A DNA stretch of 64,000 nucleotides from CAZUXE01 sp964624585 (GCA_964624585.1 CAZUXE010000001.1:1-64000); one strand, 5' to 3'; shown: positions 1 to 8,272, counted from the first letter of the stretch. A program made the numbers and translations. The notes: a model not told the origin generated them from the sequence alone.

Positions 1-39
1 GCTAAGTCGGATGTTGAAAAGGTTCTTGTAGTTCATTAA
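1..39 (+). CDS. 3' end of a CDS cut by the window edge
   Basis: Reading from base 1, twelve sense codons end in TAA and give the tail AKSDVEKVLVVH. A strand-plus-basic-residue ending of this kind (KVLVVH) resembles the last strand of the Por/T9SS sorting domains elsewhere in the window, such as the ends of the proteins at 40148 and 59673. A rho-independent terminator follows 25 nt later, which supports a gene ending here. The body of the gene lies outside the window, so its function cannot be stated. Confidence 0.45.
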   Translation, partial: AKSDVEKVLVVH

Positions 40-63
40 GAACTCTAAGTAAGTCCAAGATTT

Positions 64-90
64 AAGGGGCCTTATGGCCCCTTTTTCTCT
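64..90 (+). terminator. Intrinsic terminator
   Basis: An 8-bp stem (AAGGGGCC / GGCCCCTT) with a 4-nt loop runs into a T-rich tract. It closes the partial gene at the window start. Confidence 0.85.
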
Positions 91-407
91 TAGAACATCA
101 AAATATCGCTAAATCTTACCTTATCTCAAGTTTCCTGATATCACATAGCTTAGAGGCAGATTATCACAGCACTGAAAATCTTCAAAACTTATTATAATTC
201 CTAGTATTAATCTCATCATGTTTCCCTAGCGTATCTCCTGTAATTGTGCGACTTACATGGCAGCTAACTCTTTATTCAAATGTCTTAAAAAAGGGTTGAT
301 TTTTATCTGCATCGCGATACAATAGTTTCTAGAAAAAGAGCAAGTGTCAACGAATCAAAAGGTAATTCTTGATTTATGACGAGGCTGAGGTTGTTTCTAA
401 TGAAACC
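91..407. other. Non-coding stretch
   Basis: I see no open frame with coding character and no strong structure in this AT-rich spacer between the terminator at 64-90 and the promoter at 408-435. The only small element is a GTTTC-TAAT-GAAAC mini-hairpin near 393-406. Confidence 0.5.
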
Positions 408-435
408 TTTACACACCGTTCTCGTCAACTATAAT
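408..435 (+). promoter_or_regulatory. Promoter of the thioredoxin-Omp28 operon
   Basis: A -35 TTTACA and -10 TATAAT are separated by 16 nt. The start codon at 467 lies about 24 nt after the expected +1, with a GAGAGGAA purine tract between them. Confidence 0.6.
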
Positions 436-466
436 CAGAATAACTTATAATCAGGAAAGAGAGGAA

Positions 467-976
467 ATGATTATGAAGATAAAAAAAATAGCAATGCTTT
501 TCCTTACCTTGACTGTTGTAGTCTTGGCTAAAACAGCTCCGGATTTCACTGCTAAAGATATCAATGGTAAAACCTGGAGCCTAGATTCCCTTATAGCGGG
601 ACACAAACTAACTATAGTATCATTTTGGAGCACCTCGTGCTCTCCCTGCAAGCAGGAATTGGTTCTTTTAGACAGCCTCTACGCTGTTTATGGTAAAAAA
701 GGACTGAATGTTGTTGCAGTAAATGTAGATAGTAAACGTACCATTTCCCGTGTAGCCCCTATGGTCAAGAGTTATAAATGGGATTTCACGGTTCTACTAG
801 ACCCAAGCGGAAAGCTTATGCGATTATTTAAGGTTAGCCCAATTCCTCACTCCTTCTATATTTTACCCGATAAAACTGTGCTTAAATCAGTTATTGGATA
901 CACCAAGAAAGATGCTTCGGAAATAGTGAAAACAATTAAATCTCAGGTGTATAGCAAAAAAAATAAGGATAAATAG
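467..976 (+). CDS. TlpA/ResA-like thioredoxin-fold protein, exported
   Basis: The 169-aa protein has a hydrophobic N-terminal signal segment (about residues 5-21). A thioredoxin fold of the TlpA/AhpC-TSA type follows: an N-terminal APDF...DINGKTWSL strand, FWSTSCSPC with active-site Cys58 and Cys61, and a cis-proline region (SPIPHSFYI). Family members reduce or oxidise disulfides outside the cytoplasm. An AGAGAGGAA tract precedes the start; an in-frame ATG two codons later is an alternative. Only 2 nt separate it from the Omp28-like lipoprotein gene downstream, so the two are probably co-transcribed and may form a disulfide-exchange pair. The redox partner is an inference. Confidence 0.88.
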   Translation: MIMKIKKIAMLFLTLTVVVLAKTAPDFTAKDINGKTWSLDSLIAGHKLTIVSFWSTSCSPCKQELVLLDSLYAVYGKKGLNVVAVNVDSKRTISRVAPMVKSYKWDFTVLLDPSGKLMRLFKVSPIPHSFYILPDKTVLKSVIGYTKKDASEIVKTIKSQVYSKKNKDK

Positions 977-978
977 GA

Positions 979-2151
979 ATGGGCCGAACATACTCTTATT
1001 CAGGGAATGTTCGTCAAAATAGAAATATGGTTCAGAGGATACTTAAGCCAATAGCCCTTATAGGGTTATTGGTCGTTATTGCTGGATGCGGTACTGTCTT
1101 TCCGCCGCCTGAAAAGGCAGAGTACACCAGAATTGTTTTGCTTGAGGAAGGAACAGGCACATGGTGCGTTAACTGTCCCCGAGCTGCAGCTAGTATAGAA
1201 AAGTTACTCAAAAACCATGACGGCGAATTAATTGTGTTGGCGCATCATGCTTTAGGTAACGATCCTTATGCAACTAAGGAAACCGAAACTCGGACAAACA
1301 AGTTGGGGATGAAATCCTTCCCTTCCATTGTATTTGATGGTACCGAACAGGCAGCGAACGATAACTTCTCAACCCTTGAAGCAAGACTTAAACAGCGACG
1401 TGATTTAGGTTCATGGGTTAAAATTGATTTTAAGGCCAATTTTTCCACCAACGATACTATTACCTACACCGTAACATTCACCGCTTCTGAGAAGATGCCT
1501 GACCCAATTAAGGCGAATATCCGTATTGCACTCCTGGAACCTCATGTTGACTTCATAAACGAAATATGGGATGGACTTTCCCATGTAGTGCGTAGAATTC
1601 CAGAACCCAAGAGCGCTGACGCGCTTACCCTGAATGCAGGCGATGCAGAACAACGAACTCTACCGTTCTATGCAGATGAAAGTTTTGCAGATACCCTTAT
1701 AATGGTAATTTGGCTTGAGGATACGAAAGGCACAAAGGTCTACAATACCGCTTATACCAAGGTAATTCGTAACAATAATGCCCCTCCTGATGATTTCAAC
1801 GTAATTATACAAACAGATACCTTGCGAACAGTAAATCTCCCTGGGGATAACGCAATATTTAACTTTCAATTGAAGAATAATACATCTAAAGATAAAGTTC
1901 TTACTGTTGATATCGCAAAGAAAGGTAGCACGCTTCCTGAATCATGGACATGGCAGTTTTGCGTAGGAACTGTTTGCCTTGATCCAAAGACTCCAGGTCT
2001 AGCAGATGTTCCAGCTCACGATACTAAGGAAGTTCATCTTACAGTTGCGACTGGAGTAGAAGGCTCTGAAGGAGTATTCGCGATGTCGGTATCTGACGAG
2101 AATAAGAAAGAACTTCTTAGACAAAACTTTGTAGTCAAGGTCAAAAAATAA
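979..2151 (+). CDS. Omp28-like lipoprotein with thioredoxin fold
   Basis: A signal peptide with lipobox VIAGC (Cys37) precedes a thioredoxin-like domain opening with YTRIVLLEEGTGTWCVNC (Cys63, Cys66). The TWCxxCP form is typical of Omp28-related outer-membrane lipoproteins. A C-terminal immunoglobulin-like domain (about 275-390) carries a W...C...C pattern also seen in the lipoprotein at 2560. The first ATG follows a weak AAGGA site. The ATG at 1027 would give a more usual lipoprotein signal (MVQRILKP...) but has no ribosome site, so the start is uncertain. The N-terminal two thirds are paralogous to the protein at 38866. It probably acts in extracytoplasmic thiol-disulfide chemistry; the substrate is unknown. 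Confidence 0.8.
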   Translation: MGRTYSYSGNVRQNRNMVQRILKPIALIGLLVVIAGCGTVFPPPEKAEYTRIVLLEEGTGTWCVNCPRAAASIEKLLKNHDGELIVLAHHALGNDPYATKETETRTNKLGMKSFPSIVFDGTEQAANDNFSTLEARLKQRRDLGSWVKIDFKANFSTNDTITYTVTFTASEKMPDPIKANIRIALLEPHVDFINEIWDGLSHVVRRIPEPKSADALTLNAGDAEQRTLPFYADESFADTLIMVIWLEDTKGTKVYNTAYTKVIRNNNAPPDDFNVIIQTDTLRTVNLPGDNAIFNFQLKNNTSKDKVLTVDIAKKGSTLPESWTWQFCVGTVCLDPKTPGLADVPAHDTKEVHLTVATGVEGSEGVFAMSVSDENKKELLRQNFVVKVKK

Positions 2152-2165
2152 AAAATTATGTTCTC

Positions 2166-2192
2166 AAGGGGCGCTTAAGCGCCCCTTTTTTC
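2166..2192 (+). terminator. Intrinsic terminator
   Basis: A perfect 9-bp stem (AAGGGGCGC / GCGCCCCTT, loop TTAA) is followed by a T tract. It lies 15 nt after the Omp28-like gene. Confidence 0.9.
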
Positions 2193-2330
2193 TCTATAGA
2201 TGAGATAATACAGCGTCCTAATTTTAGATACGCCACTTACAATCCGGCAAATCTCTAAACAATACCCTTCTTAAGTTCTTTCTTAGCGAACAGGATTGCC
2301 GTCAATATAAAAGTTATTTTACAAGCCCCC

Positions 2331-2358
2331 TTGACAAGCTCATTCTCATAGGCATAAT
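2331..2358 (+). promoter_or_regulatory. Probable promoter with long structured leader
   Basis: TTGACA, 16 nt, CATAAT. The next gene starts at 2560, so the transcript would carry a leader of about 195 nt containing the two hairpins listed separately. AT-rich sequence nearer the gene could hide another promoter. Confidence 0.5.
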
Positions 2359-2444
2359 TCTTGATATTTGGTTACAATCTATTCTTTTGAAGAAAAGATT
2401 TATACAATAACCATTGATTTTTTAGAATACGCAACCATATCTGT

Positions 2445-2501
2445 CATAGAGATAAAGAATCTCTATGAACTTTGATGATTGATAACGTAGACACGTTATC
2501 A
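2445..2501 (+). promoter_or_regulatory. Two perfect hairpins in the leader of the lipoprotein at 2560
   Basis: The first stem is CATAGAGAT / ATCTCTATG (2445-2453 with 2459-2467, 5-nt loop). The second is TGATAACGT / ACGTTATCA (2480-2488 with 2493-2501, 4-nt loop). Both are 9 bp and perfect, 12 nt apart, and end about 58 nt before the start codon. Neither is followed by a T tract, so they look like leader structure or operators and not terminators. Confidence 0.5.
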
Positions 2502-2559
2502 TGATATCAAAATGTATTGGTGGGGGCAAATTAACAAAAATAAACTTTGGAGGCACATA

Positions 2560-3015
2560 ATGAAAAAAACAATTCTACTGATAGCTGCTGGAATACTGGC
2601 TGCAATCGGCGGACTTGGTCTTAATTGCTACAATGTTACACCTGACCCTGAGAACGATTTTGAAATAAAAATGCTTGATGATACGCTAATAACTGCAACT
2701 GCCGAAAAAGGCACAGATTTCCACATGGATATAAAGAATCTTACCAATGTAGATTTACCAATAAAGGTAGATACCTTAAAAACCGAACTTCCTGAAAAAT
2801 GGTATATAACAACCTGTGATGAAAGCAAATGTTATCCTTTACCTATTGACACAACTCTCAAAGCTGGTGAATCATGGCAAAAACTACACTTTAGTATTAA
2901 TCCAGACAAAGATGCCGCCAAAGGCGCTGAAGGTAAGATTGTTGTTACCGTTGCTGCTACAGCTAAAGGTAAAACAGAGGTCGATACTGTAAACCTGAAA
3001 CTGCAAATTAAATAA
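2560..3015 (+). CDS. Lipoprotein, single immunoglobulin-like domain
   Basis: The start at 2560 (MKKTILLIAAG...) is fixed by a TTGGAGG site 7 nt upstream; an upstream in-frame ATG at 2512 lacks one. The 151-aa product has a lipoprotein-type signal ending at Cys23, with an unusual Asn at -1. The remainder is one beta-rich domain with LPEKWYITTC....C, which matches the C-terminal domain of the Omp28-like protein at 979 (LPESWTWQFC....C). It therefore looks like a free-standing copy of that domain on the cell surface or periplasmic face. Function is unknown. Confidence 0.75.
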   Translation: MKKTILLIAAGILAAIGGLGLNCYNVTPDPENDFEIKMLDDTLITATAEKGTDFHMDIKNLTNVDLPIKVDTLKTELPEKWYITTCDESKCYPLPIDTTLKAGESWQKLHFSINPDKDAAKGAEGKIVVTVAATAKGKTEVDTVNLKLQIK

Positions 3016-3031
3016 AGTTGCAAATTTTATT

Positions 3032-3064
3032 AGCAGGGAGCGGGTTTTCGCTCCCTGCTTTTTA
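3032..3064 (+). terminator. Intrinsic terminator
   Basis: A 10-bp stem AGCAGGGAGC / GCTCCCTGCT with an 8-nt loop is followed by TTTTT. It closes the lipoprotein gene at 2560. Confidence 0.92.
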
Positions 3065-3354
3065 TAACGGGCGCCTTAAAATCTCTCAAAAGTTCTATTG
3101 TAGCATAAATTACAGCAAGCGTTATGGAGTTTGGAGCATAGGTAATTTTCAGCAAGGGACAACAGGGAGCTGTTGCGCATCCTATAGAAGCGTTAGTAGC
3201 AACAGTATGGAAATAGTGCAGTCTTGGACTCAGAATTGATGATATTTAGATATCGAAAAATCTGACGCTTCTGTATAATGGATGCAGGATTATATGTTCA
3301 ATGTTAATCCAATTACCGATAAAACTGGTCGGTATATAGGTAATTAAGGAGATA
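3065..3354. other. Intergenic region with possible promoter
   Basis: No convincing gene is present; the open frame around 3018-3239 overlaps the terminator and has no start signal. A TATAAT at about 3274 could be the -10 box for the gene at 3355, but its -35 match is poor. Confidence 0.4.
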
Positions 3355-4752
3355 GTGATTATGGTACTCATCTTATTTTTATTAGGAGAAGCTTCTGTTT
3401 CCGGAGCCACTCAATCGTCAATGTGGCTACATGTACCGGAATGGAAAACGCAATTTTATTCGCAATCAATAGCCGATTTAGACATAGATAACTTTAGAAT
3501 CGGTGGACGATTTTTACTTGACGCTGAGAATATTCGCGATACCCTAACTAGTCTTAAAATAAGCCAGAGATATTTAAGTTATCAGAGCGATGAGGTGTCG
3601 CTATGTTTAGGAAACTACTATGCCATACTTGGAGAGGGCCTTGCGCTCGCAGCTTTTGAAGATAAAGGTGTAAAGTGTGATAGAAATATTGATGGTGCGA
3701 ATCTTGTTTGGAGTAACAGTTTTTTGAATCTTGGCTTCTACGCAGGTCGGATGCTAAATAAAGACCATATTACCCGTTCAGATTGGATGTATGCCACAGA
3801 AATTATGTTTACTCCCATAGATGCCCTAAATATTGGAGCTGTTTATCTTCGCAGAGACGCAACTCAGAACGCCGACACCTTATTTGGAATGGCCTGGGAG
3901 AACTGGATGGAGGAGAATTTCACCCTACGGATATGGGATCTAGATATCAAAGGAGCAGTCGCTCAGCGGTTCACATGGGGTAGAAAAACCTCTACAGGAT
4001 GGATTGGTGTAGAAAACATAAAAGGCTTCGGCTTAACAGCTTCCGTTTCTTACGCTCAGCCCGGATTTGGCCTTTTGCTTCAGGGAAAAAGCTACAAAGG
4101 CTTAGCAGGAGCTATTAACGCTCCCGCAACCTGCAATCTGGACGGCGAATCAATCAACGAAGGTAACGACGAACAAGGCTTCCTTATAAAAACCAACCTT
4201 TCTCCATTCGACTGGATATTCGCGGATCTTTCCTATTCCAGAGCATGGAACTCCGATACTGCTCAACCATCAATTGTAGGCAGAACCGGTACAGATATAA
4301 TTTTGAATGCAGGTAACCATACCTTTAATCCATTCTTCATATGGGTAGATAGAGAGTTACCAGCAGCCTCAGGAGAAGATACACAGGCTCCACAGAATGA
4401 TATGATTGAAGCAGGTGTATCCTATGATATTCTTATAGGAGAGGTTTCTCTTCATCTAAAGCCTTACTATAGACATATGACTGAAGCCGCGGAGTCATGG
4501 GATGAACCAAGATTTTTAGCCGAGATAGGCTACGACAAGTTTATGCTATCCACCGGAGGCGTAGCAGAGCTTCATCAGAATTCAACTGATGTAAAATTGT
4601 GGCCATGGGGTTCTATTAAATTTAATTCCTACCCATGGGATATTACTCTCTCCTACGGAAAATTCAAAGGTGAATATATCTGCAAGAACGGGGTTTGCGC
4701 CTACGAATTACCTTTCGAAGGCTTGAAGGCCGATTTAACACTGTATTTTTAA
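3355..4752 (+). CDS. Outer-membrane beta-barrel protein (DUF6029-like)
   Basis: The 465-aa protein begins with a signal peptide (about residues 1-19, cleavage near SGA-TQ). It continues as alternating amphipathic strands rich in Trp, Tyr and Gly, and ends on an aromatic residue (TLYF), as barrel proteins do. The motif LGNYYAILGEGLAL..FED(K/R)G recalls the DUF6029 barrel family of Bacteroidetes and related phyla. An AGGAGA site precedes the start. No plug or TonB box is visible, so it is more likely a structural or porin-like barrel than a TonB-dependent receptor. Family assignment is from memory of the motif. Confidence 0.65.
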   Translation: MIMVLILFLLGEASVSGATQSSMWLHVPEWKTQFYSQSIADLDIDNFRIGGRFLLDAENIRDTLTSLKISQRYLSYQSDEVSLCLGNYYAILGEGLALAAFEDKGVKCDRNIDGANLVWSNSFLNLGFYAGRMLNKDHITRSDWMYATEIMFTPIDALNIGAVYLRRDATQNADTLFGMAWENWMEENFTLRIWDLDIKGAVAQRFTWGRKTSTGWIGVENIKGFGLTASVSYAQPGFGLLLQGKSYKGLAGAINAPATCNLDGESINEGNDEQGFLIKTNLSPFDWIFADLSYSRAWNSDTAQPSIVGRTGTDIILNAGNHTFNPFFIWVDRELPAASGEDTQAPQNDMIEAGVSYDILIGEVSLHLKPYYRHMTEAAESWDEPRFLAEIGYDKFMLSTGGVAELHQNSTDVKLWPWGSIKFNSYPWDITLSYGKFKGEYICKNGVCAYELPFEGLKADLTLYF

Positions 4753-4883
4753 TTCTCTAGACTATTAACTTCGTATTCCCAAAAGATAGAACCGATAAAG
4801 AACCTTATACCACTTTTTACTATAATATCGAAATGGAAAAAATATTCCGAAACTATCGGGATATTAAGTTCATTATCAAACAC

Positions 4884-4911
4884 TTGACAAGCAACTGCAC
4901 TTACCTATTAT
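4884..4911 (+). promoter_or_regulatory. Promoter of the small lipoprotein operon
   Basis: TTGACA, 16 nt, TATTAT. It gives a leader of about 100 nt before the start at 5021. The leader contains CGCCTT ... AAGGCG, a possible 6-bp closing stem with a long loop. Confidence 0.7.
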
Positions 4912-5020
4912 TAAGAAGATAATTTATAATCGTTCGAATTTTAGGTGCGCCTTGGAGTATTAGCTAAACGATATCTTAAGGCGTAAAAAACTGCGAATCT
5001 AAAACCAAGGAGGATGCTAA

Positions 5021-5335
5021 ATGAAAAAGCTCCTAACCATCGTAGCAATTGCCGGATTAGTAGCTGTAGCCGGTTTAAGCCTGGGCTGCAACAAGCTGTC
5101 TGGCTCTGGCGGCGATAACTCAGCCAAGGTAGATGCGCTCAACGAGCAAATCACACAGATGCAAGAAGATATTGACGCTCTGTATGACGCCGTGGACGCT
5201 CTGCAAGAAGACTATGACGCTCACCTGGAAGAATTCCACGGTGAAAAACCAGCTACAACTCCCAAAACCAGCGGCGGTTCAAGCGGCAAAACCAACAGTA
5301 ACGCATCGAAACCTCCGCGCGAAAAAATTAAATAA
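5021..5335 (+). CDS. Small coiled-coil lipoprotein
   Basis: The signal peptide with lipobox LSLGC places the lipidated Cys at residue 23. Residues about 35-72 form a short acidic heptad stretch (VDALNEQITQMQEDIDALYD...), reminiscent of Lpp/SlyX-like trimeric or dimeric coils. A low-complexity Gly/Ser/Thr/Lys tail follows. AAGGAGG lies 7 nt before the ATG. It is 24 nt from the next lipoprotein gene, so they share a transcript. A structural envelope role is plausible; there is no recognised family. Confidence 0.75.
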   Translation: MKKLLTIVAIAGLVAVAGLSLGCNKLSGSGGDNSAKVDALNEQITQMQEDIDALYDAVDALQEDYDAHLEEFHGEKPATTPKTSGGSSGKTNSNASKPPREKIK

Positions 5336-5359
5336 CAATAATCCTTAGGAGGATAAAAC

Positions 5360-6154
5360 ATGAAAAAAGTTTTAGCTCTAGCAGTACTAGGTATTGCGGC
5401 TGTTGGTCTTATCTATATGGAAGGCTGTAGCCCTATAGTTGAAGGTAAAATCAAAATCACCGGTGCCGAAGCTATTAAAGACGGTGCCGGCGTTAAAGTC
5501 TCATGGGACGCTCCTGAAAAAACAACCAAATTCAATGTATACTTTGACGGCAAGCTTATAGGTGACAAGGTAACTACAGAATATTACGAAGACAAAAAAC
5601 CAGGAAAAGCAGGCGAATACTGGGTTGAAGTTGCAGGTAACGAAAACTCCAGAGATAAGTTTTCCACCGAGCCTATTGCTGTAGTAAGTAAAGAGGTTTA
5701 TGAACTCAACGGTGCTGGCGTAAGCGGAATAGAATTTTCCGTTTCCGGCAAGGCAATAAATACTCATTCCATGGGTTCATCAAGCTCCACCCGTGACAAG
5801 GTTGACTGCTTCTTCACTAACTTTAAGGGCAAATCCGAAGGTTTCGGAACCCCTTTCAGCTTGGCAAGTCCTGACCAGTGCAGCAAGGATGCTGGTAATA
5901 CCGATCCTTCATTCACCGGTTGGAAAAAATCAGCCATCAGCAAAGCCCTTGAGGAAAGCGATATTGAGAAAGTAGTGCTTGTTCCCGAAAAAGGTTATTT
6001 CAACTATACCGATGTTGTAGTAAACAGCATCTACGCAGTTGAAACAGCTGAAGGTTACTATGGCTTGGTTATGCCTACTAACATCAGCACCACTAACGGT
6101 AAGGTTGAATTCAAAGCAACCTTCCAGCCTGTCAAAGGTTTGCGTCTTTTCTAA
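5360..6154 (+). CDS. Lipoprotein with N-terminal fibronectin-III-like domain
   Basis: The 264-aa protein has a lipoprotein signal ending MEGC (Cys23). Residues about 32-95 read as a fibronectin type III fold (GVKVSWDAPEKTTKFNVYFDGKLIGDKV...YWVEVAG). The C-terminal 150 residues match no family I recognise and end in VKGLRLF. An AGGAGG site is 8 nt upstream. It is the second gene of a two-gene unit with the coiled-coil lipoprotein and is followed by a strong terminator. Confidence 0.7.
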   Translation: MKKVLALAVLGIAAVGLIYMEGCSPIVEGKIKITGAEAIKDGAGVKVSWDAPEKTTKFNVYFDGKLIGDKVTTEYYEDKKPGKAGEYWVEVAGNENSRDKFSTEPIAVVSKEVYELNGAGVSGIEFSVSGKAINTHSMGSSSSTRDKVDCFFTNFKGKSEGFGTPFSLASPDQCSKDAGNTDPSFTGWKKSAISKALEESDIEKVVLVPEKGYFNYTDVVVNSIYAVETAEGYYGLVMPTNISTTNGKVEFKATFQPVKGLRLF

Positions 6155-6177
6155 ACTGAATTGATTCCTTATGATTT

Positions 6178-6203
6178 AAGGGAGAGCTTCGCTCTCCCTT
6201 TTT
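6178..6203 (+). terminator. Intrinsic terminator
   Basis: Stem AAGGGAGAGC / GCTCTCCCTT with loop TTC, followed by TTTTT. Confidence 0.92.
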
Positions 6204-6227
6204 CATACTTGAGAAAGGTTGTGTCGC

Positions 6228-6518
6228 ATGAAGAAAATTCTTTTAATTGTTTCTTTGTTTTTGGGAACAATTTTTCTAGCAGGTTGTGTTCAAAAGCCTA
6301 CTATCGAAACGGATATTACCCCACGTCTTGAAGCTATTGAGCAAAGGCTTGATGAACTAGAACAAACCATTGAAAAATGGAGTGTTGACATCAAAAAGTC
6401 TAATCGAAATGCGGAGATTGTTAACGAAAACATGGAAGGTTTATACAAAGAAGTTGACGAACTAAGAGACAAAATGGGAATGCCTCTTTCCAAACCACGC
6501 AGAGAATTAGTAAAATAA
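6228..6518 (+). CDS. Small coiled-coil lipoprotein
   Basis: I start the gene at the ATG at 6228 because GAGAAAGG lies 9 nt upstream and MKKILLIVSLFLGTIFLAGC is a textbook lipoprotein signal. The 96-aa product carries an acidic coiled coil (about residues 30-80: RLEAIEQRLDELEQTIEKW...). It resembles the protein at 5021 in design, not in sequence. It begins 25 nt after one terminator and is followed by another, so it is monocistronic, possibly fed by read-through. Confidence 0.75.
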   Translation: MKKILLIVSLFLGTIFLAGCVQKPTIETDITPRLEAIEQRLDELEQTIEKWSVDIKKSNRNAEIVNENMEGLYKEVDELRDKMGMPLSKPRRELVK

Positions 6519-6536
6519 TTCCAATTCGATTATTTT

Positions 6537-6564
6537 AAGGTCTGTATTATACAGGCCTTTTTTC
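6537..6564 (+). terminator. Intrinsic terminator
   Basis: Stem AAGGTCTGTA / TACAGGCCTT (one G-T pair) with loop TTA, followed by a T tract. Confidence 0.85.
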
Positions 6565-6643
6565 TTGAAACCTCACGGTTGTTTATTGCGTCTATATCTA
6601 TGTAACAGGCTGCTCTACCAATTCATAGAAAGGAGATTAATTT

Positions 6644-7174
6644 ATGAAAAAAGTTTACGCAATTCTTACACTCGCCGCAATTGTTGGACTAACGCTAACA
6701 GGTTGTTTCTTTACCGTCCGACACAGACCGCCTCCGATTTCTTGGGAAGAGCTTCAGGAAAAACAAAGAGTTACCTTTAACAGTTCCTACGACCGAGTGT
6801 GGGACGCTGCCTTGGTTGCGCTGGCTACTCAGAAAATAGATGAAGTTGACAAGGAATCAGGCATAATTACTACAAGAGAGATGAATGTTTCAGCATCAAA
6901 AATCAGCGAATTAGCCTGGTCACCTAATTATTCATCCTTTTGGTACTACGAATCTAGCGATGCAATGGATAACGCCCGTTACTGGATTAATATAAAGGTT
7001 TCAAAAATAGCAGAAGACACAACAAAGGTGCAAATAACCCCGAATTTTGAAATTCACATCCGCGAACACGTCTGGGATACTACATCGAACTACGCCTGGA
7101 AACGTATACGTTCTAAAGGTGTTATAGAAGACATTATCGCCGGTCGTATTGCCAGAGAGCTAGGCGGAGATTAA
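6644..7174 (+). CDS. Lipoprotein with BamC-like or SRPBCC-like domain
   Basis: The 176-aa protein has a signal peptide with lipobox LTLTGC (Cys21). The body starts with a strand-helix segment (RVTFNSSYDRVWDAALVALATQKIDEVDKESGIITT) of the kind found in BamC/NlpB repeats and other helix-grip lipoproteins, followed by beta strands (YWINIKVSKIAEDTTKVQITPNF). AAAGGAG lies 7 nt before the ATG. The similarity to BamC is structural impression only. An envelope role is likely. Confidence 0.65.
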   Translation: MKKVYAILTLAAIVGLTLTGCFFTVRHRPPPISWEELQEKQRVTFNSSYDRVWDAALVALATQKIDEVDKESGIITTREMNVSASKISELAWSPNYSSFWYYESSDAMDNARYWINIKVSKIAEDTTKVQITPNFEIHIREHVWDTTSNYAWKRIRSKGVIEDIIAGRIARELGGD

Positions 7175-7233
7175 TCTGCGGATTCTCACAAGATACCAGA
7201 CACTATTTTCTCTGACTTATAAGTGAAACTTTT

Positions 7234-7256
7234 GTCAATTGGATTTTCCAATTGAC
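7234..7256 (+). promoter_or_regulatory. Perfect inverted repeat overlapping a -35 box
   Basis: GTCAATTGGA and TCCAATTGAC (10 bp each, 3-nt centre) form a perfect dyad whose right arm covers five of the six bases of the -35 box (7252-7257) of the radical SAM gene. This is the geometry of a repressor operator. Confidence 0.5.
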
Positions 7257-7280
7257 CTTGGCTTATATTTGGCGTAAACT
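7252..7280 (+). promoter_or_regulatory. Leaderless promoter of the radical SAM gene
   Basis: TTGACC, 17 nt, TAAACT. Only 5 nt separate the -10 box from the GTG at 7286, so transcription should begin at or next to the start codon. Confidence 0.65.
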
Positions 7281-7285
7281 CCAAG

Positions 7286-8260
7286 GTGAGTGAAAAATTC
7301 CCCCAATATCTGGCGCTTATTTCCTCAGGAAAGATAGATGTCAGGATAAAACAAGCATGGGCAATGGCTCAAAACTGCTTGTTATGCCCGCGTGAATGTA
7401 AAGTGGACAGAACAAAAGGTGCAACAGGCTTATGTGGCGCCGGAGACAAACTTAAAGCGGCGCGTTTTGTTCGACATCGCGGAGAAGAGCCTGCAATTTC
7501 GGGAAGTGCAGGTTCTGGCACCATATTTCTTTCCCATTGTTCCTTAAGATGCCGTTATTGTCAGAATTATCAAATAAGTTTTAACGGAGAGGGACTGAAC
7601 ATATCCATTGAGAGCCTTGCTCAGGGAATGTTGGATTTACAGAAAGCAGGAGTACATAATATCAACTGGGTAACGCCAAGTCACTATCTACCTTGGCTGC
7701 TTGAGGGCTTAAAGCTAGCTGCCATTAACGGACTAAATATCCCTCTGGTCTACAATTGTGGAGGCTATGAATCCACGGAAGCTTTAAGGCTTCTTGATGG
7801 AATTGTAGATATCTACCTTCCCGACGCAAAGTACGCTGAACCAAAACTTGCAGAGAGGCTTTCCGCAGCATACAATTATCCTGAAATAAATCGTTTGGCC
7901 CTTGCTGAAATGTGGCGTCAGGTAGGTAGCTTAAAGATGGATAAGGATGGTCTTACCTACAGGGGATTGATTGTCAGGCATTTGGTTATTCCCGGCGAAC
8001 TTCAAAATACATTCGCGGTTCTTGATATGCTTAAAAATGCTCTGGGAACAGATGTCACTATTTCGCTGATGGGACAATATTTCCCAACTGAGAAAATGAA
8101 AAACACCTTCTACAATCGTACTCTTAGTGCCGCAGAATACCAACAGGCAACTGAGTATATGTTTAATCTTGGATTTGCCAATGGTTGGGTTCAAGAAGAA
8201 CTGGGAGTAGAGCCAGAATATCAGCCCAACTTTCGCAAGAATGAAGAGGAAATGAACTAA
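7286..8260 (+). CDS. Radical SAM protein, PflA-like (COG1313 type)
   Basis: The 324-aa protein opens with a cysteine-bearing segment (CLLCPRECKVDR...GLCGAG). The radical SAM motif CSLRCRYC follows, binding the [4Fe-4S]-AdoMet centre inside FLSHCSLRCRYCQNYQIS. Further on come the barrel elements GVHNINWVTPSHY and DIYLPDAKY. This matches the COG1313 PFL-activating-enzyme-like family, whose substrates are mostly unknown. GTG at 7286 is the start because the promoter leaves no room for a leader; there is no ribosome site. It stands alone, followed by a hairpin. Confidence 0.85.
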   Translation: MSEKFPQYLALISSGKIDVRIKQAWAMAQNCLLCPRECKVDRTKGATGLCGAGDKLKAARFVRHRGEEPAISGSAGSGTIFLSHCSLRCRYCQNYQISFNGEGLNISIESLAQGMLDLQKAGVHNINWVTPSHYLPWLLEGLKLAAINGLNIPLVYNCGGYESTEALRLLDGIVDIYLPDAKYAEPKLAERLSAAYNYPEINRLALAEMWRQVGSLKMDKDGLTYRGLIVRHLVIPGELQNTFAVLDMLKNALGTDVTISLMGQYFPTEKMKNTFYNRTLSAAEYQQATEYMFNLGFANGWVQEELGVEPEYQPNFRKNEEEMN

Positions 8261-8272
8261 TAAGCAGTTTAT

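Noticed and set aside
3018..3239. 73-codon frame after the lipoprotein at 2560
   Set aside because: It begins inside the terminator region and has no start signal.
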